NCBI GenBank assembly: GCA_005765155.1
Contig: VCCP01000003.1
Span: 1,798,001-1,862,000, forward strand
Source of the DNA: Zelopaecilomyces penicillatus
Lineage: Eukaryota; Ascomycota; Sordariomycetes; Hypocreales; Pseudodiploosporaceae
Direction of reading: 5' to 3'
Length of the DNA stretch: 64,000 nt
Below are positions 34,311-46,791 of this stretch, piece after piece. The position numbers and the translations under genes were made by a program. Below the pieces are notes generated by a model. The model was not told the DNA's origin and ran no database searches. It was given only the letters and a program-made list of their open reading frames with translations. How positions within the stretch are numbered: position 1 is the first letter of the stretch; the number at the start of each line of letters is the position of its first letter.

Positions 34311-37300
34311 ATGCCTTCGTTCGACCAGCTCAGCGAACTGCCCAAGAAGGGCCGGATTATCAAGTCCGCGTATGACAGTGAGAGCTTCGAGGCCGATGGC
34401 ACAATCCATGTCGATGGCCTTGTTGGCTCAGCGACCATTTCGCCTTCTGGTCGAGATGTTGCACTGGCATCGTATGTTTGACACGTCCGGACGCCACAAC
34501 CCGCGCTTCATGTGACACTGACACTCGCTGCAGACCTGATGGCCTTGCCATCATCGACTTGGACTCTCCATACAGTCCTCCACGCAGATTGCGCAGTCCA
34601 GGCATGCCATGGCTGGTTGTCGATGTGCAGTGGTCTCCCTTTGCCGCCCGAGATTACTGGGTCGTTTCAACCGCTAACCACCGCGCTCTTGTGTGGAATC
34701 TTAATTTGAGAGATGACTCGAGCTCCGGCGCGATCGAGCACTCGCTTCATGGGCACAGCAGGGCCATCACTGACGTGAACTTTTCAGCTCATCATCCAGA
34801 TCTCCTAGCAACTTGCTCTGTTGATGGTTATGTTCACTGGTGGGATCTTCGCCGGCCTAGGCAACCTGTTCTGACTTTTTGCGATTGGTTCGCTGGCGCA
34901 ACCCAGGTAAAGTTCAGCCGCCGAGATCCGCACATTCTAGCTTCGTCACACGAGCGTTGGCTGCGAATCTGGGACGAGCGAAGGGCCAGCCAACCTCTCA
35001 AGTCAATAAGTGCACACACCTCTAAGATCTACGGCCTAGACTGGAATCGGACCAAAGCCAGCGCAATTGTAACCTGTTCTCTTGATCAGAGCATCAAATT
35101 TTGGGATTACAATAAAGAGGGCGATGAGCCAGAGCATGTAATTCGCACAGACTATCCGGTTTGGAGGGCCCGGCATACGCCTTTTGGTTGGGGTCTCCTT
35201 GCCATGCCACAGAACGAACCTGGTGATCTCTATCTCTATGATAGATTATGGTCAAAAGACTCAAAAGACCAACCCAGCGAGGCAGCCCAGAAACCTGTCG
35301 CCGTCTTTCCCGGTCACGGTGACCACAAAGCAAAGGAGTTTCTCTGGAGAAGTCGAGGTGGAATCTCCGAGGACAATCTAGACTCACGAGAGTTTCAGCT
35401 TGTTTCTTGGGGTACTGATAATGAGTTAAGGCTCCATTGCATCGATACTAGCATCCTGGCAACAGTTGGGCACAAGAAGGATGGTCCGGCCAGAGATGGA
35501 TTGATTTTAACCCGCAAGGGGGCAGCGTACAAGACGTTCCGTACAATAGATGACAACTCTAATCGTGATCGGAGGACGGGGACTATGAAAGACCCACGAA
35601 CAGGCGCAGGCAGCATTAATCATAAGCAAAGTGCTCTCACGGCCGGGATGCGATCAGCGGCGTCGTTCAACCGTCAAATGAGGCCTGCCTGGCATGGCCC
35701 GTCAATGAAGGCTAAAGTCGCTCCTAATAAGAATTCGGATCGAAATCAGTCTCAGATTGGATGGATGAAGGGCATCACTATGACAAAAAGAAAGGCGTCG
35801 TCTGATGTGTCGCGTCGTCTCGTATCCAAAGATTCCACCATACTCGGACATGGATATCCGGACGATCAATGGGGTGAACCTGATACGATTCAAGAGGAAC
35901 TCCTGCGTGTGAGCACGCAGATTCCCAAAGTGAAATGGGAGAACATAAATATGGACAACTTAACATTGACCGCATCGCTCAATGGCCCGTGGGGAGTAGA
36001 CGGCGAGACAATCTTCATCAAAGTCAAAATCGATATTCCAACTGACTACCCCAAGCTGAGGGCACCAAAGTTCTTCGTCGAAAAGACAACTTTCATGCCT
36101 GATCGAATGCATAGGCGGATCAACAGAGAAATACATCAGCTTGCGGAGCAGTTTTTGCTGCGCAAGCAAAACTGTTTGGAAGTCGCATTTACATATCTAT
36201 TAGGGGAGGTCGATCTCGAAACTAGTACTACTTTCTTTAAGAACGTCCGTGATCTCGATGATGATCTCGACGGGCTTGGAGATGATAGCTCAAGCGAGGA
36301 TGATGATCATATTGCAGCAGGCGGCTCGACATCCATGTCCCAGGAGCTTACGCCACATCCTGATGCCGACACGACAATTGCACCACCTACACGTGTCATC
36401 ATGCCCCCGCCTCCATTGACCTGCGGTGCACGCTTCTCCCACGATGGCAAACTCGTGTGCTTTTTTCCGACAAAGGAAGAGAAGGCAAGGGTGTTATTCT
36501 CGACCTCTGCCGACATCTACAAGGAACGCCCTAAGGGGGAACCGTTCTTTGCAGGCTTTGGCCGACTCACACATGATCTGCCTCCGAGACAAAAGTACAT
36601 GACAGACGAGGCTTCAGCTACAGACGACCAATCGGATTCGTATGAATCCGATGCTTCTTCTTCATCCAGTGGTTCTGAATCCACGTCAATCCACAAGATG
36701 AGCCTGTGGTACCACTCAAACCGTCAACTCAGAAAGACATGGAGCGAGGATCGCTCTATTCGATCAAGCGGTGGTGGAACCGGAACTGGAGTCGGCACCG
36801 GAACTGGCACCGGAACAAGCCGCCGGCGATTGGGGAGGTCTCGCAACCTCATCTGTATTCACGACTTGAGGGCCGACTTGCCCTCAAAGAGAGAATTCGC
36901 CCAAGAGTATGCCATATTTGGTGATGGAGCCCAAGTCTGTGAGCACAATGCGCAAGTGGCGGAGAAATATGGCTATGCTGATCTGAGAGACGTGTGGCAC
37001 TATTTGGCTCTTCTACTCCGCAAAGGAATCCCTCTCGAAGTCCTCGAAAGCAATCAGAGACGGAGCTCCATTCTCGTCATCGCTCGAGATGTGGTTGTTC
37101 AATGTCGTCAAAATGATAACAATGGTCTCTCAGCTATGAACGGGTCTCTCACACAGGATCACAACCTCCTGGGTCGAGTAAAGTGGGGCCAACATCCTCT
37201 GGCTAAGGATTTCATTCAGGAGTTGTTTGTTTATTTTGAAAAAATCGCTGATATACAGATGCTAGCGATGCTTTCATGCATATTTAGTGAATCGTCAGCC

Positions 37301-38803
37301 GACGATAGTGTAGCCTACGTTGAATCGCAGCTGCCACAACAGGAAACACCTCTTCCATTGAAGGCGCCATCATTCTCATTAGACTATTATCCAACAGATG
37401 CAACTGTATGGAATATTTACAGCCGTGGTCAGACAGGCTCCGTTGTCACCACTCCTGGTACTCTGCATACCCCGGTCCACTATGCTGGATCACATACTTC
37501 GGATGATGTGGTATGGGGTGGTGACCCTGGAACAAATTCTTACTCCTGCGGCGAGACGCCGCCCTCAAAGGGGAGGCCATTCATGGGAGAGGTAGATGCA
37601 CCTTCACATCTATCCAAGTCTCCAACCAATCGTGCCTTTGCAAAAGTAAACTCTGGATTCGCCTCAGCCTTTGCAGCAAACCTGCCGAGGTCCTTTACGG
37701 GAGGGAGTTCGTCCTCACCACCTGTTGGACAGTCCCGAAAAAGGCCAAGTCCGGCAGAGGCAATTTTGAACAGTCTTGCGCCTCGGGCTGGGAATGTGAG
37801 CACAGGAGCAGCCACAGCTGTCGGTGATAGTGGGGGCAGGAATTCTATATCGGACGATGATTATCGGAGGGAAGACATGATGTCGTTGGTGCCAGTTAGC
37901 GTCTCCGTCTTCGTGGAAGACCAAACCATGTTTGATGACGATGGATGGCTGAGCACGCCACTCCTTGAGCCAAGTCGCATCTGTCTACACGCCAACTATC
38001 GATATGCGTACGCCGAGATGCTGCAGATGTGGGGTCAGCCTCTTGCCCGTCTTGAGGTAATGAAATTCAATGTTTTGAAAGATGACCTATCCGCGGGCGG
38101 AGCAGACGGAAGCTTTCACGATTCCTTGACCATGCATGATGGTGCCAGTGGTGGTGTATCACACCCCAAGACCGGTTCTTCTCCCATCATCATGGGCAAG
38201 AAGGATCAGCTGCATACTCTCGTGGCATCAGGTCGCGGGTTGGACATTACTGGGGTTTGCCGCGTCCATGAGACCCAGCTCGAACCTCTGCGCTATACAT
38301 CGTCAGACTCGAAAGTAGGCGGCGCAGTCGGAACATGCGATCGCTGCCATCGTGTACAGAATCAACTACGGTGCGTCTACTGCCTAGAACCAGTAGATGC
38401 CCTATTCCCCCCTTGTCTTTCCTGCGGATGCGCCAGTCACGAGGAGTGTTTAGCCGAATGGCATGCCTCGGGTGAGACATACTGTCCGGCTGGAGACGAA
38501 TGCAATTGTGTTGAGGAGGCAATGAATGGACAAGTCGAATCGTGGGCTGCCCTTCGCGGTGCCATGATGAAAGGTCATCAACAACTTACTGAGCTTCCTT
38601 CTGCAGCAATAGATGACAGTAGCGACGATGACGATGACGGAAGAGCAGAAGTCGGCGACTGGGAGCGCGTAGCCAAAGATGTGCCCAGTAGAGTTCAAGG
38701 TGCTTCTCCGTCGCCCGTTAGCCTGAGTTTTGTGCGGCTCAAGAAGTCAGCCGGAACCTGGTCGCGGGCGTCCAGCCAGAGACGCAATGGTAAAAAGACG
38801 TGA
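34311..38803 (+). CDS. mtc5: SEA/GATOR2 complex subunit Mtc5 (WDR59-like), WD40-RWD-RING
   Basis: Two exons (34311-34471 and 34534-38803) encode 1476 residues. WD40 repeats fill about residues 40-376, with blades such as VDVQWSPFAARDYWVVSTA and HLGHSRAITDV-like turns. An RWD domain lies at about 505-613 (core WENINMDNLTLTASLNGPWG). Long acidic and Ser-rich linkers follow. A C-terminal zinc-binding RING-like module at about 1322-1380 starts CDRCHRVQNQLRCVYC and ends in the cysteines of CPAGDECNC. This order matches yeast Mtc5/Sea3 and human WDR59, parts of the vacuole/lysosome SEA (GATOR2) complex that signals amino-acid state to TORC1. A Gly-Thr repeat (36775-36816) lies in a linker. The start is chosen because exon 1 gives the first beta-propeller strand. 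Homology is clear; the function is by analogy. Confidence 0.92.
36775..36816 (+). repeat. In-frame hexanucleotide repeat coding Gly-Thr
   Basis: Seven degenerate six-base units, such as CGGAAC, TGGCAC and CGGCAC, code alternating Gly-Thr (one unit reads Gly-Val) in a linker of the Mtc5 protein. The pattern predicts length variation between strains. Confidence 0.85.
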
Positions 38804-39216
38804 CCAGCGACTTTTGCAAAGATTAAATGTTCGATATCATTATATCTGTACTATAATACTATATATATATATCACTTCTGGTAACCATGTCAGAGAGTTC
38901 GCACCCCTAGGGCAGCGGTATTTTGTATACGATGGGGATTAGATGCAAAAGACATGGCCAATGTACAAAGTTTATCATGTTTTCCTGGAGTTTGATGCAT
39001 TCCCTTTACACGTTTACGGAAGTAAAGTAATGGTTTGCTTAACATCCAGAGACAGCATTCCCATTGTCAATTACTTTTTGATATGCACCCTTCCATAACT
39101 GGATATAGTTGGTACCAGACACATAGGGCAGCGGTATGGCATGTTCCACCGTGTTGGGTTGGCCTCTAACCGTTGCATATTCTGTATACACTTGCCAGAT
39201 TGTCCTCTTATTTTTT
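38804..39216. other. Convergent intergenic stretch
   Basis: This short AT-rich gap lies between the 3' ends of the Mtc5 and hydroxyacid dehydrogenase genes, with a TATATA run near 38860. No gene is visible. Confidence 0.5.
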
Positions 39217-40468
39217 TCAAACTCTGGAGCTATTTGATATGAGGTTAAGAAGAGGCTTTTCCTTGTCCAATCTTTCCAGATTCTGAAGCACAATGTCCAT
39301 GACCCAACCGGCAATGGAGGTAGACTGCCATGCCACATGCGGAGAAATGAAGACATTGGGACACTTCCATAAGGGATGGCCCCTGGGCAGAGGCTCTGGG
39401 TCAGTAACATCAAGTGCGGCGCCCCTGATCATGCCCTCGTTAAGAGCCTCCACAAGAGCATCAGTGTCGACAATAGGACCGCGGGAAATGTTGGACACAA
39501 ATGTCTTCCTTTTGCTCATGATCTGAAACTGCTTTCGGCCGATGAGGCCTCTGTTGGTTGCTGTGAATGGCAGTGCAAGGACCAGGATATCGAGGTCCTG
39601 GCTAATGAAGTTGTCGACCGCGTCTCGGTCGGAGCCTGAAAACCACTTGGTGGGGATAGTTCCTTCGGGGTCGCCAGTGTTTGGGACAAAGTAGCCGCCC
39701 TCAAAATGGCGGGTTTCAGGGGTTGAGCGCTCGCGGTGAGTGAAGGCATATACTTCCATGCCCAGGGCCTGGGCGAGGCGTCCGCATTGCCGGCCTATGG
39801 TGCCGTAGCCAAGAATACCCCTGGATGGTGGGAAAAAAGATCAGAACAGAGAAAGAAAAAACAAGCAGGGCGCAAATCTAGGGCATTGGAGGATGCGTAC
39901 ATTCGAAGGCCGATGGAGGCAGTGGTGGGGTGCGTCCGAATAGCCATTTCCCAATTTTCTTCCCTCTGCCTCTGGGCATAGACGCCAAGGTGATGTGTTT
40001 GAGCCAACCATGTGGAGATGACCCATTCTGCAATCTGAGGCCTACGGTGTAAGCTCAATCGTCAGCAGTATAACACCATAGGAAGTGACGACTTTAATGA
40101 CAACCAGGAGGGAAAGGGTGATGGGAAACTAACGCATGAGCACCCATGCTATTACAGAACGGAATGGAATGGTTAAGAAACAACTCATGGCCAAACCACA
40201 GATCCCACCCAGCCGAGGGAATCTGCACAAACCGGACGTTGCGCGTCAACGCGGGACTTGGAGGCTGGTACATGACCAGCATTGTGACGCCGTCCCATAC
40301 CTCAGCCGGCAGCAGATCCGGATCGCTGTCGCTTCCGCTGTTGATCCCGCATACCTCCCAATGGACCCGCAGCGCGGGGAAGCGGCGGGCTATGTCATCG
40401 GTCCATCCCGGAGGCGCGGGGAACGGTAGGTGGACGAGGAGCTTGTCGGCGGCCGTGATAATCCCCAT
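39217..40468 (-). CDS. D-isomer-specific 2-hydroxyacid dehydrogenase
   Basis: Three exons on the minus strand (40468-40134, 40041-39901, 39820-39217) encode 359 residues. The NAD-binding motif is G163-x-G165-x-x-G168 in GILGYGTIGRQ. The catalytic set of the family is intact: Arg272 in NISRGPIVD, Glu301 in DVTDPEPLP and His320 in FISPHVAW. Such enzymes reduce 2-keto acids to D-2-hydroxy acids, or the reverse, with NAD(P)H. The substrate may be glyoxylate, hydroxypyruvate or a larger keto acid and cannot be read from the sequence. There is no targeting peptide, so it is probably cytosolic. The introns are supported because the joins rebuild PQIAEWVISTWL and RMGILGYG without a gap. A second minus-strand frame overlaps the C-terminal end in another phase and is a shadow. 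Confidence 0.92.
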
Positions 40469-42611
40469 GGTTTCTTTTTTTAAAAAAAAAAAAAATCGGT
40501 TTTCGGTGTGGGGGTGTGTGGGGTTGGTTGGTTGATAAGCGGGCTGTGTGAAAGGTAAGAAAGAGAAAAGGGTAACGGGAGGAAGGGGGAAAGGATGATG
40601 TGATGCTCGAGGGGCTAAGTTTTTGGGTCAAAAGAGAGGCACAATCGATATACCTGGATAAGCGGGCACTGTGTTGCATCATCCGACGCAGCAGCAACAT
40701 TCCTTCATGACAAAACTTGAGCGCCAGTGAGTTTGGCCTGCATATATAGCCTACTACTTACTGTAAGCCTGCATTTTGATGGATGCGGCTTGTTAGGCTA
40801 ATGGTGTGTAGGTAGTGCAACACCAGGACCAGGCCCTGCATTGGCTATTAACCCCTCTCACTGCTGCTCACGTATGATGATTGTAGGCTTGGGAGTTGAC
40901 AAACACGGTGCTAATTGGAGAGGGCCTTGTATATAATATGTGATGCATGCAGGCAGGCAGGCATGCATGAAGAGGGGGGATCGTCAGCCTTGTCAGGAAC
41001 AGTCAGACGCCGTTTTAGGATGGGACTTTAGATGATGGGGATTTCATACGCCTTATATTTCAATCGACTTACTAATTAATGCTTGATGCGATGTAGCGTC
41101 CACATAAATACTATCAGGTGCTTTACTCGCTTTGTGCGGGTTTCGGTTTGGCACAGGTTTCCCGGCATGAGCAACACAACGAGCAAAGGGGCTTTTGGAC
41201 ACATCATACATAAGAGATAGAAATTCCGAATTGCGCTCAATTAGAAACTCGGAAAAGTCTTGTTCGTTGCGTAATAGTTATTGCTCATACATTCATGCAG
41301 TACCATCAGTCATGATATCCTGCCCTCGACATTAACATTAACACGAGTCAGCGCCGACTAGGTGCACCATCCATGTTGCATCTCTTTGCTGCTTCTCCCT
41401 CTCACCTGTGTCGTATCACACATCTCCCCAATAGTAAGTACAACGACCAACTTCCACATTATTGTACATAACCATTCGGACCCACCAGCCATCTATGTGA
41501 ACCGTCTGAATCCAACCCGGTAATAAAAACATGAATAAGAAGAGAAAAATGAAACGAAGTCCAAGGACTGTACTCACCCAATGCACTTGGGCTGCAACAC
41601 CACACCCATGACTTACAAACCTTCGGTGCCATCTTATCCAACACGCTTTGTACATTGTTAAACAAATTCTGAGCCAAGATACTGCCATACATGAGAAGAT
41701 TCGTTCACGTCACTCCCGCATCCAAATGCCCCCTATGTTGGAATGTGTGTACACAAAATATGCTATGAGCATTGAAGGTCGACGTTTTTCTGCTCAATTC
41801 TGAATATGTTGTTTTTTGGCTGCTCAATTCTTCCTTGTATAGACTGTCGTATGTCAATCTTGTTCCTGACACCATAAGATTACTCGATAGATTCGTATCA
41901 GCCGATAGTGCCTAGCCTTAGAGCAGACCGGTCAAACTTCCGTGGCGCCACGCATTCGAAATTAGAGTATTCATAACCTCTTAAATAAGGAATGAGAAAT
42001 TCCACCCTTCCAGTGTCGATATATTGCCTGGACGCATGCCATGTCGTTGTCCAGCCTGCCAGGGCATCAGCATCCCGCACTTTCATTTGCACCAGTCTCC
42101 CCGATCGTAGCGCTCTCAGCGCGCAAGCCTGAAAGTCATACAGTAGCAACAGACCACTACCAAATATGTCTGCAGCGACGGAAGCGCTGCAAAGGGGCCA
42201 TCTGGGTGACGCCTTGCCTCCTTTCATTTTTTGGCTTTCAAGCAACCATTCACTAATATCTGGGGATCAATCTCCGTTCAACCAACTTGTTAGCTAGGCA
42301 GAGAGTTGCAATGCTCCATGAAAACCTCAATGATAACGTTCAAACGTTGGTCTCATAAGCGCGAACCGTAGATAATTTTCACGCCTACCTGCAAAAGATA
42401 GTAAAGAGGCCAAGACGAGGACTGTGCTACACAGCAAGTTTGGTTGGTGGGTCGAATGTGCAAGACATTGTGCGAAATAGAAAAAGGGGGGGGGGGGGGG
42501 GGGGGGGAAATCCAGAAATGTATCCAGGCCAATTTTAACTGTTTGAAAAACAAAAGAGTTTCCGGTAATATTCAAGGTGAGCACTTGAGCGTTATAAGAA
42601 CCGGATGTCGA
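40469..42611. other. Long gene-free stretch
   Basis: No supported gene. The stretch includes an A-run near 40480-40495, a TGCATGCA/GGCAGGCA-rich patch near 40940-40970 and the 22-G homopolymer at 42486-42507. Two short minus-strand frames at 41416-41692 overlap in different phases and are not convincing. Confidence 0.5.
42486..42507. repeat. Poly-G tract (22 G)
   Basis: An uninterrupted run of about 22 G preceded by AAAAA. Such a run can form a G-quadruplex and is prone to slippage, so its exact length in the assembly is uncertain. Confidence 0.85.
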
Positions 42612-43664
42612 TCAAGGTTGGTTTGTAGCTGGCCGTGCTCGCCGCCCTCCTAATCCTTCGGCGGTTTGTCGACGAGCAGCAGACTCTTCGTCCTCCTCAT
42701 CATCTGATGCCTCCCAACGCAATGAAAAGGTCAAAGTTCTCTCAATTATGATCCATCGCATTCTGTTTTCGGAAGTGTCCTTGTCGGTTGCTTTTGCGAC
42801 CTGCGTCGACCACGGAAGAATCTGTTCCCAGGTCTGGCCGTCGTCCAATTTCTGATATTTGCCATCCATGAAAATCACCTTGGACACCATTTTCGATCGT
42901 CCACAATTAAGCGTTTGACAATCCTCTTTCCCACAGCGCCCTTCCTTTAAAACTGCCTTGGTCTCGGGCTCATCAAGATCCAGGGGTGCAATCTCGATAA
43001 TATTGTCGTCAATCCAGTAGCGAAATTGTCTAGCCGTTCTCCTCAGACGTACTTCGTAGGGCAGATTTCGGTCTGCGCCAACCTTCCAAGACCTATCGAC
43101 TTCCCCAACTTTGATAATCCACAAGTCTTTAAGATTCGGGAACCAAAATTTATCAAATTCTACCTTGCCGAAGTGCTCAGGTGAGTAGCGTCTCGCCAAG
43201 TATGCAGAATAATGGCCAAGTCCATCCACGCGTCCATCGTCGGGGAAACAATCCCAAAAAGCCAGCCTTTCAACTCTAGGTGCCAGCTGTTCCAGAGATG
43301 AGTTGGAACTTTGGTCCGAAATATTGGGATCGCACACCAATATGTCTCTGGAAAAGTGTATATGGGATCCGCGACCAACAGTTTCATACCCTTCCCGGGA
43401 CTCCATGCGGGCCTCTAGGTTTAATTGGGTGACAACTGGAAGGGGATATGATCGTGTCTTCTGAACAAGGTCATCCAAGATGACAATCCTAGGCTCCACC
43501 GCACAAGACCATATTCTCAACCGAAGCTCGGTAGGGAGGAGAACAAAGCTTGATGAAACTGATGAACAGACCTGGTTGAGGTCGGTCGCTGGCTGGTCTT
43601 CGGTTGTGTCACCGCTCCCCCTCGACGAGGAGGGTATTGCAGTTAGGTTCATGGGTGTGTCCAT
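42612..43664 (-). CDS. 2EXR-domain protein
   Basis: One exon encodes 350 residues. I start at the ATG at 43664 (context CGCGCCATGG), because the open frame upstream of it, back to 43763, contains no earlier ATG. After a Ser/Thr-rich lead comes the fungal 2EXR motif FVLLPTELRLRIWSCAVEPR, followed by a strand-rich region (EYPLP-type turn, HIHFSRDILVCDP, then ERLAFWDCFPDDGR). The C-terminus has an acidic run and a basic end. 2EXR proteins are a large fungal family, often many copies per genome, with no established function, sometimes next to heterokaryon-incompatibility genes; no such gene is seen here. No signal peptide or membrane segment is visible. Confidence 0.85.
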   Translation of the reverse strand: MDTPMNLTAIPSSSRGSGDTTEDQPATDLNQVCSSVSSSFVLLPTELRLRIWSCAVEPRIVILDDLVQKTRSYPLPVVTQLNLEARMESREGYETVGRGSHIHFSRDILVCDPNISDQSSNSSLEQLAPRVERLAFWDCFPDDGRVDGLGHYSAYLARRYSPEHFGKVEFDKFWFPNLKDLWIIKVGEVDRSWKVGADRNLPYEVRLRRTARQFRYWIDDNIIEIAPLDLDEPETKAVLKEGRCGKEDCQTLNCGRSKMVSKVIFMDGKYQKLDDGQTWEQILPWSTQVAKATDKDTSENRMRWIIIERTLTFSLRWEASDDEEDEESAARRQTAEGLGGRRARPATNQP

Positions 43665-45777
43665 GGCGCGCGGGAGGCAAGGACAAGGGCAGGGGTCGCT
43701 CTTAGCCTCGTGGCTCTGGGATGGCAGTGATGAAAACGGCAGCAGCGACGAGACAACGGGCAACAGGCAACGACGGACAAAGACGATGAAGATCTATTGA
43801 GGCATCTCAGACCTAAAGACTGGATCTGGGGCTGAGATCACAACAGGGCGTGCGGCTAAGACAAGCTGAGATTACACCGGGCCAGAAATCCGGGCCAGCA
43901 GCAGGGTCACCCCGGATCTTTAAGAGAAGACGAGGTGTGACCAGGACGGTTGTCGGCGTCCAGGTAGGTTGTTGGGGAGACGACCGTTTGCGGCCTGGTA
44001 CGTATGGATGGTGCCATGGACGGCGCGGGGCTGGGGAAAATAGTTGATCCAATGAAGCCATCGCGGATTGGCATGGGATGACGGCGAAAAGCCAGCGGCC
44101 GAGCTGGGGGTGGAAAATGCGATAGCCTGGATACAGTACGATAGGAGGACCTGGAAGTTGCAGGCGTGCCTGCGTTCGGACTGGACGTTCCAAACTCTCT
44201 GCTCGCAGGTCAGCCCGTGCCACCGCCACCCACACTGGCTCCAGCTAGCCAGGGATGCCCTCACCGACGGTCTGTCACGGCGGCTAGCTGCAGGTCCACT
44301 CTGTTGATCACTTCGGTCAGGCAGCCAATTGGGCCAGTAACGGCAGCATTAGGAGGGGACTTTGGGGGAGGGCCTTTGGGTGTTTCTTGGGTAGTAGTCT
44401 TGAGATTTACTTCAAGGGAGGTCTTGATGGAGGGGAAGAGATGCTCTTGGAATCCTTGGGTTGGCACTGGGCAGGCTTGACTCGGGTTGAAGTCTGCGGT
44501 GGCTGCCGGTTGCGTGCTGCATCATCAATGACCAGAGCAGAAGATGGATGCAGAAGGTGACGAACCGTAGGTCTCACCTCACTCACAACTCAGGTCCGGG
44601 TGCGAAAGGTGCGTCCTATCCAGGCACCTTGCCAGGGTGAGAGTGCTTCCACAAAGTTACAACGCCGGGGAGCCGCACGAAGGGGCCGAACCAGGGTGTA
44701 GACTCGGGAGGATCCAGCCTGCCAGCCCCCAATCGCGGGGTTCGCACCTTGGAGTCAAACGTTAATTGAGCTGCCTCTTCGGATATCTTGTGTCGTTTGG
44801 CTCAACGCTAGGCTGGCGAAGCCATGCCGACGATCCATGCTGGCGGAGAGTTAGTGGGCAGTTGTCCTGTATGTGATACCGACGGGACGGCTGGGTGGCG
44901 GCGGGATTGCGGAATGCGGAACCGCCTGACTCGTCTAGTCCTCACTGAGTCAAATGGTTGCCAGGAGCCGGAACCAGTGACGATGGCGAACCAGGCCCTC
45001 GGTGTCGTCTAGTCCAGCCAGGCGCGGGCACCAGCAAGCCATGTCTTGCGCCTCATAGGCCATGGGCTACGCTCGCCATGATCCTTCGCTGTCGACAAGC
45101 TCCATGGTGGCCAACAACTTCAGAGCCAGCGGCGGCCTCGGTCCAGCTAGACATGGGGATCCCGCGCGGCCAGCTCATACCTACATGAGTTGCATACTTC
45201 AGAATCCAGATACAGTTACAGTAATACTGTGTGGTGCGGGTGCGGTGCAGTACGGTTGTGGTGCTGGGCCTACTGCAACCTGGACATGTCTCACCTACCC
45301 GCATGGCACATTAACACTTGTCGGCCAGTGCTTCGTCCACGGCCACTGTTCCCTGATAAGATATCTGGGCTCGGATTTGCCGATGTCGTGGACTCGTCAT
45401 TCGCTAGACCAAACGGGCACGCCGCAGCCTCTCTCATCACAAACAGGTCGGCGAATAAACCCACCAGTGATCCGGCAGTCTGGGTCGGATTTGGTTCCCC
45501 GCTGCCACCTGACCTTACCCGATCGACCGTGGCTGGTAAGATGACGAACTGTGCAGGTAACAACTGTCTCTGTCAAGCCAGGCTAGAGGGGTGTGTTGCA
45601 GTCTTGCAGATACAGATCTGATCACCGCGTCCGACGGGGAATTTTTACGATTTTCCTTCTTGCTGCTGAAAGCTTGCTGTTGAAGGGGGTGTATATGAAC
45701 ACGCGAAAATTTAGCTTGTGACGACAGAAAATAGGTAATACGGATAGGTATGTCCTTCTACACAGAGCCGAGCTTTA
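43665..45777. other. Long GC-rich gene-free stretch
   Basis: Frames of 60-160 codons overlap on both strands, as expected from high GC, but none has a recognisable motif or a consistent coding pattern. The first part holds the promoter of the 2EXR gene; the last part the 3' region of the alpha/beta hydrolase gene. Confidence 0.45.
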
Positions 45778-46791
45778 TTAAAGTCGACCGGACGGGGCCG
45801 ACGTATCGCCGAGGAAGTCATTCACCAACTTCGCAAGCTCCACGGCATACTGGAAAAGAAACCCATGCCCCGAGTCTGGAAACAAATGCAGCTGCGCATC
45901 AGCATGGCTAAGCTTCTTCCACATAAGAATACTGTTGTCTGTTGGTAATAACAAGTCTTCGCTACCTGTTTGCCCTCACACATATCACCCATCACATCAG
46001 CAACCTAACGAGGTCCCAGGGATTTGGGTCATTCAACTCACCATTTGCAATCAAAACCGGCAGACGAAGCTCATGCAATCGGCTGTAAGATGCATCGTTG
46101 GCCAGTTTGGGGTCCATAAACTTGGAAAATGCAATAGCCTGTCTGTGGGCGGCCTCTGCGGGCACATAATTGGCCCTGTTGGGGCGAGCGTTGGTGATGC
46201 GTTCCCATGAGGCCCTGCCCGCAGCTTGGCTGCGTGCGGAATCCGTGAAGAATGTGGCAAGGAAGGCTGCTCGATGCTCATCCTGTGTGACAGCATCCTT
46301 GAGTTGCTTAAAGGGGCCCAATGGCGCCGTTGTCACACCCGGGCCGGTGCTGGGGATGGTGCCACAGAGCACCAAGCTACGCACCAAACTGGGTGCGTTG
46401 AGGGCAACCAGCTGCGCAACGCATCCACCCATAGAGAAGCCCATCACATCGACTCGCTTGAGTCCCAAGGAGTGGATCACGTTGATGTAGTGTTGCGCCC
46501 AGCTCGCAAAGGTCAGCGGCACCTCCCCTCCAGAGCGACCAATCCCGGCATTGTCGATGAGGATCACGGGTCGCTGGGCAGCCAAGGGATTGAGCAGCGC
46601 TGGATCCCAGTGGTCCATTGTTCCCCTGTGCGTGTGAGCTGCCCATCGCGTGGTCTATTGTGGCATCCGACCAACCTGAAGTGCATGAGAAGGACCAGCG
46701 GGATGCCATGCGAGGCCCCCAGCTGCCGATAGGCGAAGGTAACGTCGCCGACGTTAATGACCCGATCTCTTGCTATCTCGTATGAAGCCAT
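45778..46791 (-). CDS. Alpha/beta hydrolase
   Basis: Three exons on the minus strand (46791-46676, 46625-46042, 45965-45778) encode 295 residues. The fold is clear: the strand IPLVLLMHFRGTMDHWDP carries the HxGT-like oxyanion turn (here HFRGT), the nucleophile elbow is GFSMGG with Ser103, the acid is probably Asp237 in GSEDLLLP, and the base is His267 in DSGHGFLF. The cap region is short. It most resembles bacterial-type hydrolases and haloperoxidase-like esterases of about 280-300 residues; the substrate is unknown. There is no signal peptide, so it is probably cytosolic. The last exon is not part of the long open frame but is required for the acid and the catalytic histidine, and it joins in phase. 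Confidence 0.9.

Noticed and set aside
39039..39413. Second minus-strand frame at the end of the hydroxyacid dehydrogenase gene
   Set aside because: It overlaps the catalytic C-terminal part in a different phase, so it is a shadow of that gene.
41416..41692. Two short minus-strand frames rich in Trp, Cys and Phe
   Set aside because: They overlap in different phases, have no signal peptide or family match, and appear in a gene-free stretch.
43800..45620. Several overlapping frames of 100-160 codons on both strands
   Set aside because: High GC lowers stop frequency and produces such frames by chance; none has motifs or a consistent third-position pattern.
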